Positions 50,544-60,757 are shown, counted from the first letter of the stretch. The stretch is DNA of 64,000 nucleotides from Lepidurus packardi (GCA_023053545.1 JAKZAN010000001.1:11672024-11736023), one strand, 5' to 3'. A program made the numbers and translations. Notes: generated by a model not told the origin, from the letters alone.

Positions 50544-50780
50544 GTCATCTTTGACTTCTTGTGGAAAAACTTTCCACATCTCAACTGCACGTTTTTTTAG
50601 AGACGCTGCCAGTAGTTTTGCGTTTCCTTTTTCATCCAACCCGTTGACGTCGACGCAAATTTCGAAGTGACTGCTCCAGGCTTCCCAATCAGCAGATTCA
50701 TCGCCATCAAAATGATCTGGCCACAGCTGCACTTTAACACTTGGTCTACTAATTTGTTCTTGATGCGTCAATAGATCCAT
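50544..50780 (-). pseudogene. Gypsy gag, upstream half (split by BEL element)
   Basis: Starts ATG at 50780 (MDLLTHQEQISRPSVKVQLW). It contains FDGDESADWEAWSSHFEICVDV, a typical N-terminal Gypsy gag segment, and AASLKKRAVEMWKVFPQEVKDD, ending at the BEL LTR. The rest is at 45720-45954. The frame is intact up to the insertion. Confidence 0.75.
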
Positions 50781-50952
50781 CTCATAAAGGTGAAGTCACA
50801 AGGTTAGAACACTGTCAGGTCATCGTATACAAAAAATAACTACGTAGGTATAACGTTACAAGCTTAACAACATTAAAGGCAATTGACAACCTTACAGTAG
50901 TATATTTCACGGAGGAAATTTCGTAAAGATATAAAGAAAGCCTGCGTTGTGT

Positions 50953-53900
50953 TTAAGGGATGGATGTCTGAATAAGTTGTTTGGCCTGGGTCTGCGCTCT
51001 TCTGCGAGGAGGACACCCGCGTACAATATCATTGCAAACTGGTTGCGAGTTAAGATGCGAACGGGAATCGAATTGTACAACTTCAGAAGCAGGTAGCAAA
51101 ACGTCAGAAACAGGTTTTAAAACATGAGAACCAACTAGAACATCAAAATTAGATTTCGGAACAATAAAATCAGATACACGCAAATCATCAGCAGTTATTT
51201 CAACATTGACTTCAAGGGAATAGAGTTTACAGATTGGACGATTGGTCACTCCCTGAGCAGTACGAATAATAGCTGAACGTGCAATTCCATCATTGCCCCT
51301 AACAAGTTGCTCAACTTATGCAAGTTTCCAAAAAACACGCTTCGTATCATCGTGCACGTGTACGATATCGCCAGGCTTGATATATTCAATAGAGTTATCT
51401 CGATTGTTGCGATGAGTTTCACGTAGTGCAGTGAGGTACTCGTGATGCCAACGTTTGCAGAAATGCAGCAACTTTTCTCTCTTGTGATCCAACGAGACCT
51501 TCAGTATCTATTAAGGAAAAATCCGGATCCAGGGGGTCAATTTGGGATTCGGACAACGGTATTTGACGAATACGATGACCCATGAGAAGCAAAGAAGGGG
51601 TAATTGGCTCGTCATCTTTCACATCGGAAGACACATAAGTTAGTGGTCGATCGTTTAAAAGACCTTCAATTTCGGTAACGAGAGCCGAAAGTTGAGCGAA
51701 ATTGAGTCTAAGACTTTCCCAACACCTTCTTGAGGCAAGTTTTAGTAAGGCCAACTAAACGTTCCAAAAAACCCCCATACCAAGGGGCTCGTTTAGGAAT
51801 GAACTTCCATTCGATCTTAAAGTCTTCCAGATACTTCTGAATCGAGGAATCTTGTTGCCAAATCTGCAAGGATTCTGCAGCGGATTGAAAAGTTGTAGCA
51901 TTGTCGGAGAGAACTAAACGAGGAATAGATCGGCGAGCGCAGAATGCTCTGAAGGCAAGTAAAAATGATTCTGTAGAAAGATTCTCCACGAGCTCAAGGT
52001 GTACTGCTCGCGTAACCGCACAAGTAAACATACAAATGTAAACCTTTCCAGAGTTACTTAAGATTCCGGACTTAACAAAAAGTGCACCAGTGAAATCGAT
52101 TCCTACAATTTCAAAGGGTTTGGCGGACCGAACTCGAAAGGCGGGTAAGGGAGGAGATGGAAGCTTTGGATTAGGGCCACCAGTAACTTTCCTACAGGTA
52201 ACACACCTTAGGGAAACTGAGAGAGCGAATCTCCTTATGCGAGGAATCCAGAACTCTTGACGCACGGAAGCAACGGTAGTATTCACTCCACTATGTAGTG
52301 AAAGACGATGGAAGTGATCAACGATCAGACTCGCGATATGATCACGTCGAGATATCAAAATAGGGTGTTTTGCACTTTCCGAAACAGCAGCGTTTTGAAT
52401 TCTACCACGACATTTTATCACTCCATCAGAAAGGAACAGATTTAGTTGTTTAATCAGAAGTAGATCTCTGACTCCCCTTCTCCAACTCCGCAAATTCTTC
52501 TTGGAAATGTCGAAACTGTGAGCGACGTACGAGCAATAATTCGACACGATTCAGCTCCTGAAGAGTTAGAAGGCCAGATGTTCGTAGACTAGCAGGAGAG
52601 CGACAATTACTAACGGAAGGGAAAATCCAGCTGGTGATTTTCTTGAGTTTAGACCAGGAGTTGAACAAGGTTTCAAAGTCATCACAAGAAGACATTGTGA
52701 GGGCTAGTGTAACAACCTCTTGATCTTCAAAAACGGTCAGAACAGTTTCATCCCATGTAGGCCATTCACTTTGGACACAACCAACGGGGTCCTTTTAACC
52801 AGAGATCGTTCTTCAGAATTTCCTTGGTAGTCACGCCACGCGTACATAAATCAGCCGGATTAGAAAAACCAGGGCAGAAACGTATTTCGGCGTCTAATAA
52901 GGAGCAGAGTTTTCGGATTTCTTGAACTCGATGAGAAACGTAAATCTTCTTGTGACAAAGATTGCGTGTCCAATGAATCGCAATTTGAGAATCGGTCCAA
53001 ACTTTCACAGATTTCAACATTCCGTTAGGTTTCAGCATTTCCGATAACCGAACGCCGAGCCTGCAAGCAATAAGGAGAGCAGTAAGCTCAAGTTGGGGTA
53101 AAGTGAGGGTTTTCACAGGAGCAACCTTGGCCTTAGCAAAGGCAAGACTAGATTCTTTCTCAGAAACGAAGTAGGCGCAAGCACCATAACCCTTGAGACT
53201 AGCGTCAGCAAAGATATGCAAATCGAAGGAGTGGACGTCTTCAGAGAAGTAAGGGCGAGAGATCGTGGCTTCGAGAACAGCGGACAGATCCAAGGTTAAC
53301 AAAATCGAGGTTTTCTCAAGTCCATCAGGAATGGGAGTATCCCAATCATACTTCAATTTCCACAGCTCCTGTAGGAGGAATTTAGCCCGAATCAAAACCG
53401 GCCCAATAATGCCAAGAGGATCGTAGATACTCGCTGTTAGTTGTACAATTTTCCTTTTGGTTGAGGGAGGGTCAATGGTGAGATCACGATTGACAAGGTT
53501 AAGAGTATCACGCTGACTGTCCCAATTGAGACCGAGGACCTTAACTAGGTGCCTGTTGGTAGAGAGTCCCAAGTCATGGGTTAAAGAGGAAAGACGACGA
53601 CTATTAGTAGCCCAATCACGAAGATTCATACCCGCTTCAGCAAAGTGGATCGAGATTCAAAAAAGTAGTTCAGCAAATCATCTTCGTTATTCAAACTGGC
53701 CGCCACGTTGTCGACATAAAGGTTACGCTTCAGGTCGTCAGCAACGACGTTTAGGTACTTCTCGAGATTGAGAGCGACGAAAGCATTAAGCATAAACGGA
53801 GAACTTGCGTCTCCAAGTAGTACGACGCGAAAACGAAAGCAGTTGATTTTTGATTTCGGATCAAAGGGGTTTTCTTTCCACAAAAAACGAACAAAGTCTT

Positions 53901-54706
53901 GATCATCGGGGTGAAGAGATACTTGCAGAAATGCCTTTTCAATGTCAGCGGTACAAGCGAAGGTGCCAATACGAAGGCGGATAAGAATTCCAGAGAGATC
54001 ACTCAAGAGGGAAGGGCCTGCTTCGAGGCAGTCATTCAGACTAGGGGAACTTGAACTCGACTTACACGAACAATCGTAGACAATTCTTACAGGTGTACTA
54101 CTCGACGCCTTGAGCACCGCGCGATGAGGAATATAATGTGTTGCCTTCTCTTCAGTGGGCGAAAAGTCAATTCTTTTAATCAATCCCTTCCGTTCTTGAT
54201 CCTGAATGATTTCGTGATAAGCGAAGAGGAGCGTAGGGTCCTTTTGTAAACGATTACATAGAGTGAAAAGACTCCTTAGGCTGATTTCGAAGTTGTTTGG
54301 AAGAGGGGGGTGAAGCGGTTTCCAAGGGAGCTTGGCTACGTAACGACCATCACGCATGCTTACGGAATCTTGTAGATAAGAAACGAGGAAGGAAGAGTTG
54401 CAATCACTTTCCAGAGTGATACACAAAGAGTCTAGGTTCCAGAGTTGGTCAACGTTAGATTCGATATTCCCAACAAGAAGACATGTTAGCGGTTCCTCCA
54501 ATTCAGTCTTCAAGGTAGCTCCTGATAGCAGGTGCCCGAGACGCGAGCTAACGGCAGTGGGTCCATTTCCCTTAATAGTAACATCTCCAACGAAGTCCCA
54601 AAAATGGTCTCCTACAAGGATGTCAATGGTAAACGGACACCTTTCACTGTATGAGTAGGCAAAGCGAAGATCCCTTAAGTGTTCGAATTCACGGAGTTTC
54701 TTAAGG
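50953..54706 (-). pseudogene. BEL/Pao pol: protease end, RT, RNase H, integrase
   Basis: Order on the minus strand: end of protease (ILVGDHFWDFVGD, about 54610); RT at 54513-53626 with THYIPHRAVLKASSSTPVRIVYDCS, ADIEKAFLQVSLH and catalytic YVDNV; RNase H at 53629-52766 with LHIFADASLKGYGACAYF, LPQLELTALL and WTDSQIAIHW; and integrase at 52547-51419 with HSGVN...CVTC, GIDFTGALF, LSDNATTF and YGGFLERLV. The C-terminal part (NRPICKLYSLEV) is in another frame at 51249-50953. Frame breaks lie near 53628, 52700, 51750 and 51250. It has the RT the neighbouring BEL copy lacks, but belongs to a clearly different family. The upstream end is lost at the G run. Confidence 0.85.
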
Positions 54707-54721
54707 GGGGGGGGGGGGGGG
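54705..54721. repeat. Run of 17 G
   Basis: Homopolymer exactly where BEL protease sequence stops and unrelated sequence begins. It may be a real break point or an assembly artefact. Confidence 0.8.
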
Positions 54722-55439
54722 CGCTACACTTCCACCTGTTACCACGACGAGCTACGAGAGGTCGGACGTATCCGCAACCGGGTTCCCTTTCACCTAACCC
54801 AGCGGCGCTTCGTCAGGTTTTGTAACAAAACAGACGACCCGCCGTTCCTAGACGTTCTCCGAGCTTTTTGGAGCGTGTGAGACTTTATGCATTCTAGACA
54901 TGTGTGCTAGATGACCATTTTAAGTTTGGAAACATCTTTTGCACATGTCGGAAGTGTAAGTGAGGTTGCTTTCATCAATCGAAGAGGGGGAGGAAAAAGA
55001 TACGAGGGCGTATTGGGGTGACCCAGGACTTCGGCGCCAACACGCCGTTCCGGGTCTTTTTGTAAAGAGCTAGAACCATCCAAGAAACCCACTCAGGCTT
55101 GGCAGGCCTGTCTGGGGTGGGGGGCGACCGTTGAATCGAATAAAGGAGAAACTTCGAGCTCCTGGTGTAGGATCGAATTTCGGGCGCTGACCCCAGTGGT
55201 TTGGAAGTAGGGAAGGTGACCTTATTTTGCATCCCTTTATCCCGATATTTTTGCTCTGCTGTCCTCTGAACTTTAGCACTTACTATATTCCAGAACTAGG
55301 GGTGTGTCTGGTTGATATAGGTGGAAGTACCGATTCTGGCCGCGTGGAGGCAGTCAGTAGGACCTGGGAAGGATTTCGTATTCTTTGCAGAGATACCCCT
55401 TTTCTATTCGGAATATTGTATTCAACCCTAAGGAAGCAT
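54722..55439. other. Unassigned stretch
   Basis: No convincing coding sequence. Short frames on both strands are unremarkable. It lies between the BEL remnant and the R2-clade RT. Confidence 0.4.
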
Positions 55440-56325
55440 AACTGGGATAAGAACTGTTCAGTTGCTATTGCCTAGTCACACGATTCCCTTGGTCGGTATA
55501 AATGCCTTCTGTCTCTGGTTAATGGTAACTGCATACATTAAACGAGCTGACAAAATCTTATTAAGATGGCGCACAACAACCGAAGAGATCGTGATTGGTC
55601 TAAGGTCACCAGGAGATGAGGGTCCCATCGATTTTTGGGATAAGAACCGTTCTGTTGATTTTAAACACAGGAGGAAAATCCTTCACGAAAGCAAGTAGAT
55701 TTAAAATCTTATTAAGGAGGCATGGTTCGCAATGCTTTGGCCGAGACCATCGGGTCCTGGAGCTTTATGTTTTTCTGTGTAGTTATTCTTCATTAGAAAA
55801 ATGAGATATACTTCCAGACGTCTGTCGGTTTTTCTTCACTAATAAATTCAGGAGCTTCATTATCTAGTGATGACGCAAACTCAAAAATCGTAGGCCTAGC
55901 AGAGCAGGTTTATCAATGATCTCTTTCTTTAAAGCACTAACTGTAGGTCATTACGGGACGTTGGCCTGTAGTGAATTCTACAGTTCGTTCAGGAAGGTAT
56001 TCGGCTAGTTCTTTGTTTATAAATTTAATCGATTGCAGAGATAGTTACGCTTCCTTCTTTGCCATCAAATACACTTCGTCGTCAATCAATCGAGCCTTTG
56101 TTAATTTTGGTTGATTGTCTTCCTTCTGTTTATTGTAGGCTTCAGGGTGTGGTTTCTTCGAGTGAAGCGACAAACCAACTTTCTTTTTAAAATTTCTTCC
56201 ACACAAATCACTTGTATACTCCGTCACTCGCCGTAGAGGTCTGAGATCCATAATCGGATTCAGTCCTCGAACTTCGCGATCTGCCACTTCCGGACACCCG
56301 AAAGCATAAATTCTAGCTTTTTTGA
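55440..56325 (-). pseudogene. R2-clade retrotransposon, N-terminal finger and RT start (piece iii)
   Basis: Starts next to a 28S fragment. A finger-like block YTSDLCGRNFKKKVGLSLHSKK with H following, at 56230-56160, has its first Cys changed to Ser. It is followed by a Myb-like end DDEVYLMAKKEA and, in the next frame, INKELAEYLPERTVEFTTGQRP, the typical R2 linker. RT sequence is readable at 55780-55480: APGPDGL, FKINRTVLIPKIDG, then ITISSVVVRHLNKILSAR and NQRQKAFIPTKG across stops and shifts. These blocks occur in this order in R2 proteins (single ORF, N-terminal fingers, Myb, RT, endonuclease). Decayed beyond function; no finger/RT boundary is complete. Confidence 0.78.
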
Positions 56326-56547
56326 ATCAGACGGACGTAGCCTCGCACCACTGGCCGCTCGACCAAGTGCGCGAACCAATTGTCCGAACCTGCGGGTCCT
56401 CTCGTACTTCGCAGGATTACTATCGCAACGACAATGGTCGTCAGTAGGGGAAAACTAACCCGTCTCACGACGGTATAAACCCAGCTCACGTTCCCTGTAG
56501 GTGGGTGAACAATCCTACGCTTGGCGAATACTGCTTCGCCATGATTG
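56326..56547 (-). rRNA. 28S rRNA fragment, sarcin-ricin loop region
   Basis: On the minus strand it reads ATCATGGCGAAGCAGTATTC and continues through GGATTGTTCACCC, GGGAACGTGAGCTGGGTTTA and CGTCGTGAGACGGGTTAG to AGTACGAGAGGACCCGCAGG, the universal sarcin-ricin loop. It ends after GCGAGGCTACGTCCGTCTGA at about 56326. It is a piece of about 220 bases near the 3' end of 28S, bounded by R2-clade sequence on both sides, so it is not part of an intact rRNA gene. Confidence 0.92.
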
Positions 56548-56574
56548 TTTTAAGCAGCATGATGGCGCGGTGGT

Positions 56575-56861
56575 TATTTCCGGGCGGTAGCAGTCGATTG
56601 GTTGAATATCCTCCAGATTTCCAAGGTCTTCTCCAGACTAATTAAGCACGGGATCATAAAAGTCGCCGGAGTGCCGTCACTGTGGATTTGGCAATCAGAC
56701 CTCTATTGTTCAATATAACTGCATGAAGAAACAGATTAGTGACCGTAGAATATAAATTCTTGAACGCATTGATAAAATTTGCGTCATTGGAGTATTTCCT
56801 GGATTTCTCCAAGTATTCCTGCTCCAAATTAGAGGATTTACCAACCACTTGGACTCTACAA
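56575..56861 (-). pseudogene. R2-clade endonuclease C-terminus (piece ii)
   Basis: Follows a 28S piece directly. Reads [20 protein letters not shown], then KY, ILNNRGLIAKSTVTALRRLL and, in a shifted frame, KTLEIWRIFNQSTATAR. The pattern V-V...K...KY...NxRG...L..L...IW..F matches the C-terminal restriction-like endonuclease and tail of R2 proteins. Only about 30 bases separate its end from the next 28S fragment, so the 3' UTR would be very short. Confidence 0.68.
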
Positions 56862-56867
56862 TGCCGA

Positions 56868-56904
<37 letters not shown>

Positions 56905-57020
56905 GACGAAAGCGGGCCCGTTCCCCTGGCAGTGGGTTTGCTAGATAGTAGGTAGGGATAGTGGGAATCTCGTTAATCCATTCGTGTGCGTCACTAATTA
57001 GATGACGATTCATTTGGCTA
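56862..57020 (-). rRNA. 28S rRNA fragment directly downstream of the R2 site
   Basis: On the minus strand it begins TAGCCAAATG at 57020 and continues GTCATCTAATTAGTGACGC, GAATGGATTAACGAGATTCC, ACTATCTAGC, GGGGAAAGAAGACCCTGTTG and AGCTTGACTCTAGT. This is the highly conserved 28S region immediately 3' of the canonical R2 cleavage site. The ORF that can be drawn through it is a chance translation. About 160 bases, ending in R2-clade piece ii. Confidence 0.95.
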
Positions 57021-57747
57021 TCACTAGTGTATTGGTAAACAAGGAAAATCACTTTACAGCTCTTTTGGGTGAGCAACCCTTTGGGGTAGTTGCTTTAGCG
57101 TACGTTCGAGGTTGCAACTATGGTTTGTTGGGCAGGGATAGGGTTTAGACAAGGACAACCATTTACATTTGAGCATATGACGCTTCATAGTGAACAAATA
57201 AGAATATATATGAGGCCATCGTGTTTATGTGCAAGACAAGGTAGGTTTTAGTTTCACTTATAACTTTTCTCTTTCGGGTGACATGGTATGGGCAAGGAGT
57301 ATGTGATTTCAAATTTGTAGCTGTCTTTTCTCACGTTGTCATCGGGGATCACTCGTTTTCATCTTTGTTCTATGAAAGTTCCTCCAAATGTGGACTCCTT
57401 TTTCTAGGCAGGCCATGGATAGGATTCTTAGTTGGCCTTTGGTGACCCCGAGTTTGAGCAGGTCATCAGCCGCTTCCTTCGCGATAAGTCCTCGCCAGTT
57501 AAAGTTGCAGATGTATGGATCACATTGTCAACCTGGGGTAGATTAAGAAGAGAATTGGTAATTTCGGGGATATGTCGGTTTTAAGTCGATGTAGTCGTTT
57601 GATGTTGGTTCGCTCAGAATCATCGGTAACGACTTGTATGTCAATGACAAAGGCTGTTCCTGAAATAGACGAAGGGTGTAACTTTTTGGGGAATGATATT
57701 CGTTCCGCACACTCTGGACTAACGACGTTCTTTATGTCCTCCTTCAT
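57021..57747 (-). pseudogene. R2 retrotransposon 3' end at the canonical 28S site (piece i)
   Basis: The ORF at 57747-57520 reads SGTAFVIDIQVVTDDSERTN then LHRLKTDISP, the PD-D-K type restriction-like endonuclease core of R2. After a shift near 57520 comes CNFNWRGLIAKEAADDLLKL and EKGVHIWR, the conserved C-terminal tail, ending near 57385. A 3' UTR of about 365 bases runs to 57021 and abuts TAGCCAAATG of 28S, the exact R2 3' junction, without a poly(A) tail. The protein cuts 28S DNA and primes its own insertion there. The 5' part of this copy is lost before 57750. Confidence 0.85.
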
Positions 57748-57769
57748 GTCATCTGTGTAGTTTATTCAG

Positions 57770-57855
57770 TCTCTAAAGATAGAAACAAGTTTTATACAGT
57801 CTAAAAATAGAGACAGGTTTTATACAGTCTAAAGATAGAGACAGGTTGTTTAGCG
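57770..57855. repeat. 29-bp tandem repeat
   Basis: Three units close to GTCTAAAGATAGAGACAGGT plus TTTATACA, at the upstream edge of R2 piece i. Confidence 0.8.
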
Positions 57856-57928
57856 TTGTCTACATTGATCCAGCTATTAATTGATGGGCAATTGTTGGAG
57901 TAGGCTAGTGGTTTTCCATCTATGGATC

Positions 57929-57991
57929 CACATAGATTCCCACTGCCAGGGGAACGGGCCCGGTTTCGTCAGCGGGGAAAGAAGACCCTAA
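57929..57991 (+). rRNA. 28S rRNA fragment in opposite orientation
   Basis: GATTCCCACTG is followed directly by CCAGGGGAACGGGCCCGG and GCGGGGAAAGAAGACCCT. This is the same 28S region as 56890-56965 but on the plus strand and lacking about 25 bases between two CCCACTG/CCACTG copies. The chance ORF at 57922-58173 begins in it. Confidence 0.9.
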
Positions 57992-58173
57992 CTCCAATTT
58001 GGACGAATTACGCGTTAAAAAATATCCATGACGTTGACGCAGTGCGGTTAAATACTCTTGCTTTCATATTTTCCAAGAATGCCGGAGAAGTTCACGAATT
58101 CGTAGGGCAGCTTGTGGAAGTTTTGTGTCATCGCCGAACGTGTGCACAGAATTTGCAATACCATGCACTTTAG

Positions 58174-58531
58174 GTCAACTTTCGCACAAATTATATATTA
58201 AAGGGTATGGTAAATTTTCCCTCTTTAAAGAAGATGTATAATAAAAGAGTTATTGATCTGCAAGGGGGTTTTTGTCACTATTTTTGCTCGAAAAGGTTTG
58301 AAAATGGGAGCACGGGAAAAACACGACTGCACTCTCCGTCGCCGTTTTTTACCCCGAACTGTCTTGCTCTCTCAGTGCACGTCATGTATCTGTTGTGTCT
58401 TGGACTGTCGCTATGGGTAGGGCTAATTTTCCCAACACTGAGCCCAACTAACCACCGACCGAAACTGCAGAAGAACTAAACGCGTGTCCCGACTTAGCTT
58501 CTTTGTATACTGCAGTCGGGTACCACTGGTA
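58174..58531. other. Intergenic stretch
   Basis: Between the rDNA relic and the CACTG terminus at 58532. No gene recognised. Confidence 0.4.
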
Positions 58532-59406
58532 CACTGTTAAAAATTTCCCCTTAAAATAGGAGGAAAAAGGCCCCTAAAAGCGGGGGCACCAGATAGGGGC
58601 CTTTTTAGCCCCTAAAATTTTAACGGGGGTTCACTCCTAAAAATGGGGTATATAACTCCTAAAATCGGTAGTTTCCAACTCTCAAAACTAGGGGCATATA
58701 AGCCCTACAATTGGTATTTAACCCCCAGAAAGCGGTTTTTTTTCCGCCATAAATCAGCATTTAAATTCTCATATTTTTGGCGGCTAAAATAATATTGGGT
58801 ATTAGTTTTGAAGCAGTAAATTTTACTTTCTGATTTTTTTACATTGTCGAATTGAACAAGTCAAACAAAAAATAAATAAAAAAATCAACAAAATTTTTTT
58901 TTCAAAAAAACGAAAAATCATTTAAAAAAATACAAAAGATATAAAAGAACTAAAAAGCAAGTAAAAAAATCGAACAAGTCAAATATTTAAAAAATGCAAA
59001 AAAACATTAAGTCAAACTTAAAAAAAATACGAAAAATACAAAAACATGGATACGTAAAAGCTTCAGTAAAAATCACCGTCACCGTACATTTATAACACAA
59101 ATTTCATTTGTCAAAATCCAACTGCCGAAGCAACATTTTTATGCATCCTGAACGACTGTACGGGTCGTCCTTCAACTCCAGGCATCTTCCTTGAAGGAAC
59201 AGGACCGTGGGCTCAATGCCTTTGGCATACGTAATATTGTATACATAATACGTAGCTATTAGGCAAGCAACTGCTTCTGTCGCGTTCGACGGCGTAAGAT
59301 AGGGCCTTCCATCGGCTACAAGAGTCAGCGACTGCCCTACAGAAACAATGTAGGGTGTTAACCGTAATGGCTTCTCTTTAATTATCGTAGACAAATCTTC
59401 GTGTTC
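58532..59406 (-). mobile_element. CACTA-like DNA transposon, element C, 3' end
   Basis: The terminus CACTGTTAAAAATTTCCCC starts at 58532, preceded by TA. A subterminal zone to about 58790 has repeats around CCCCTAAAA/TTTTAGGGG. The ORF2 last exon ends at 59104, 572 bases from the terminus, comparable to about 700 bases in element A after removing its nested insertion. The other end is not identified. Confidence 0.65.
59104..59406 (-). pseudogene. Element C ORF2, last exon ('SAMD3-like')
   Basis: An AG acceptor at 59408-59407 precedes GAACACGAAGAT; the frame is open for 100 codons to the stop at 59104. LRLTPYIVSVGQSLTLVADG then ATYYVYNITYAKGIEPTVLF aligns with PCVIARGK...AAYYVFWLKYPPKMQATMEF in element A. 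The exon begins at the same codon as element A exon 3 (Glu after the intron). Upstream exons were not found before the BEL fragment, so the gene is probably truncated. Function unknown. Confidence 0.65.
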
Positions 59407-60019
59407 CTAAGTACATACAAATTAGGGAAGTTTTTTTTATTACAAAATAATACTTCTCGTGGCTCAAAAAAGAGTCTTCCATTATTGGCAAACTTTTTGC
59501 TTGAGCTCAGCAGTAAGGGCAGTAACTGAAGAACGGCCCTTGACGCCATATCTGTCATTAATTAGGTATAAGTATACTTATACCTCGGTTTTTCTCCGAC
59601 GCGGTAATGAGGTCATTTCATAAAATGCATTTTTCTGATCCGAAACCAAATCCAATATGGCTTCGTACATGTAAATTATGGGTCCATCAGTAAACGGAAG
59701 GCCATCGTTTTTGGCGTCCGAGTGTTATGCGGAAACCGGTCCTGGTAATTTTGCGTCCGTGAGTTATGCTGAAACTTATTACCCCTTAGCCTTAGTCGCT
59801 GCTCTGGAATCTTCACCAGAGGATAGGGACCATCATCCATTGTCGGAGGACCAGGCACCTGACCGAAAAAACATGCAAAAGTAATGGTAACCTGGGTCAA
59901 TCGGCCAATGAAAAATACATGCTGATCAGGAATAGCCATTATATGATATTATATGCAGGTCTGAAACAGCATGTTATAATTTCCGTGCGTTCTTGGTCCC
60001 CGCTCTTCATATTGTCACG
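59407..60019. other. Stretch without clear gene
   Basis: Contains the palindrome at 59564. Minus frames 59676-59939 may be decayed retroelement sequence continuing from 60020, but no domain is recognisable. Confidence 0.35.
59564..59585. other. Perfect 22-bp palindrome
   Basis: AGGTATAAGTATACTTATACCT reads the same on both strands. It stands alone; no element ends or gene lie beside it. Confidence 0.8.
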
Positions 60020-60757
60020 TCAATTTTTAACACATTTATTCGCCGTTAACACGCCTGAGTTACATACCCGTACACTGTCGGCACCTGAAAGATACGAAAC
60101 CCCTGTAGCCGCAAGGTGTGTTTTACTTACGGAATTTCTGTCTGCCTCTGGGACCTTACTAGGATTCACAAGTTGGTAACCATCGGCTCCGTACCGGATA
60201 GTAATCTCCCCTAATTGTTTCACTTCGTAATTCCCAATTAACAGATCTGCTAGACCCATATTGAAAACCACAGCTTCTGTCCGTAGTACGTTGCCTGCAA
60301 AAATGGTAAGCGCGGTAGACCCCCGTCCATTTGCTTGCAAACAAACCGGGACAATGGATAAAAGGATGGCTTCGGTAGTTGACGTTGCGGTGGTACCTAC
60401 ATGCCCGTGAGAAATCGAATCGTTGCTGGGTTTTGGTGAAACGGCAACTGGGTTCTCGCGGAAGCGAATCAAACGTCCCACGAGACTGATTAGTAGGTCG
60501 GGTCCTTGAAGAAGGCAATCGTTCAGGGAAATACCATGATGTCGGGCGGACGCATTAAAAACAACTCGTACCTTCGTGGGCTTGTTTGTGTTGGTGACCC
60601 CGTGATGCGGGAGATACCACGTCCTTCCCTGGGGTCCATTGAGTTCGGTGTAACTAAGCTTTTCCGCGTGTCCTAGTTGCACATATTCGTTAATTACGGC
60701 TTGGTAATTTCTGGCATACTCACGGTTGGATTGGAAACGTCGTTCGAGACTAAACAA
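60020..60757 (-). pseudogene. BEL RT fused in frame to Gypsy-type protease sequence
   Basis: One 245-codon ORF. Its first 105 residues are BEL RT: RTWYLPHHGVTNTNKPTKVR, VVFNASARHHGISLNDCLLQ and GPDLLISLVGRLIRFREN. From about 60435 the sequence becomes AILLSIVPVCLQANG, as in BEL protease, then ALTIFAGNVLRTEAVVFN and LADLLIGNYEVKQLGEITIR. The last part aligns with the Gypsy protease region at 22730-22830 (AVVFNNGLANFIVGNDMLSQ). The fusion keeps frame but makes no working enzyme. Confidence 0.75.

Noticed and set aside
56654..57076. 140-codon minus-strand ORF as a single protein gene
   Set aside because: Its first two thirds are 28S rRNA sequence downstream of the R2 site translated by chance; only the end is R2-clade coding sequence.
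56890..57991. Inverted repeat of about 50 bp read as ends of a 1.1-kb DNA transposon
   Set aside because: Both arms are 28S rRNA pieces in opposite orientation; no target duplication flanks them.
57922..58173. 83-codon plus-strand ORF sharing [17 protein letters not shown] with the ORF above
   Set aside because: The shared peptide is a translation of the same 28S rRNA segment, not a protein family.
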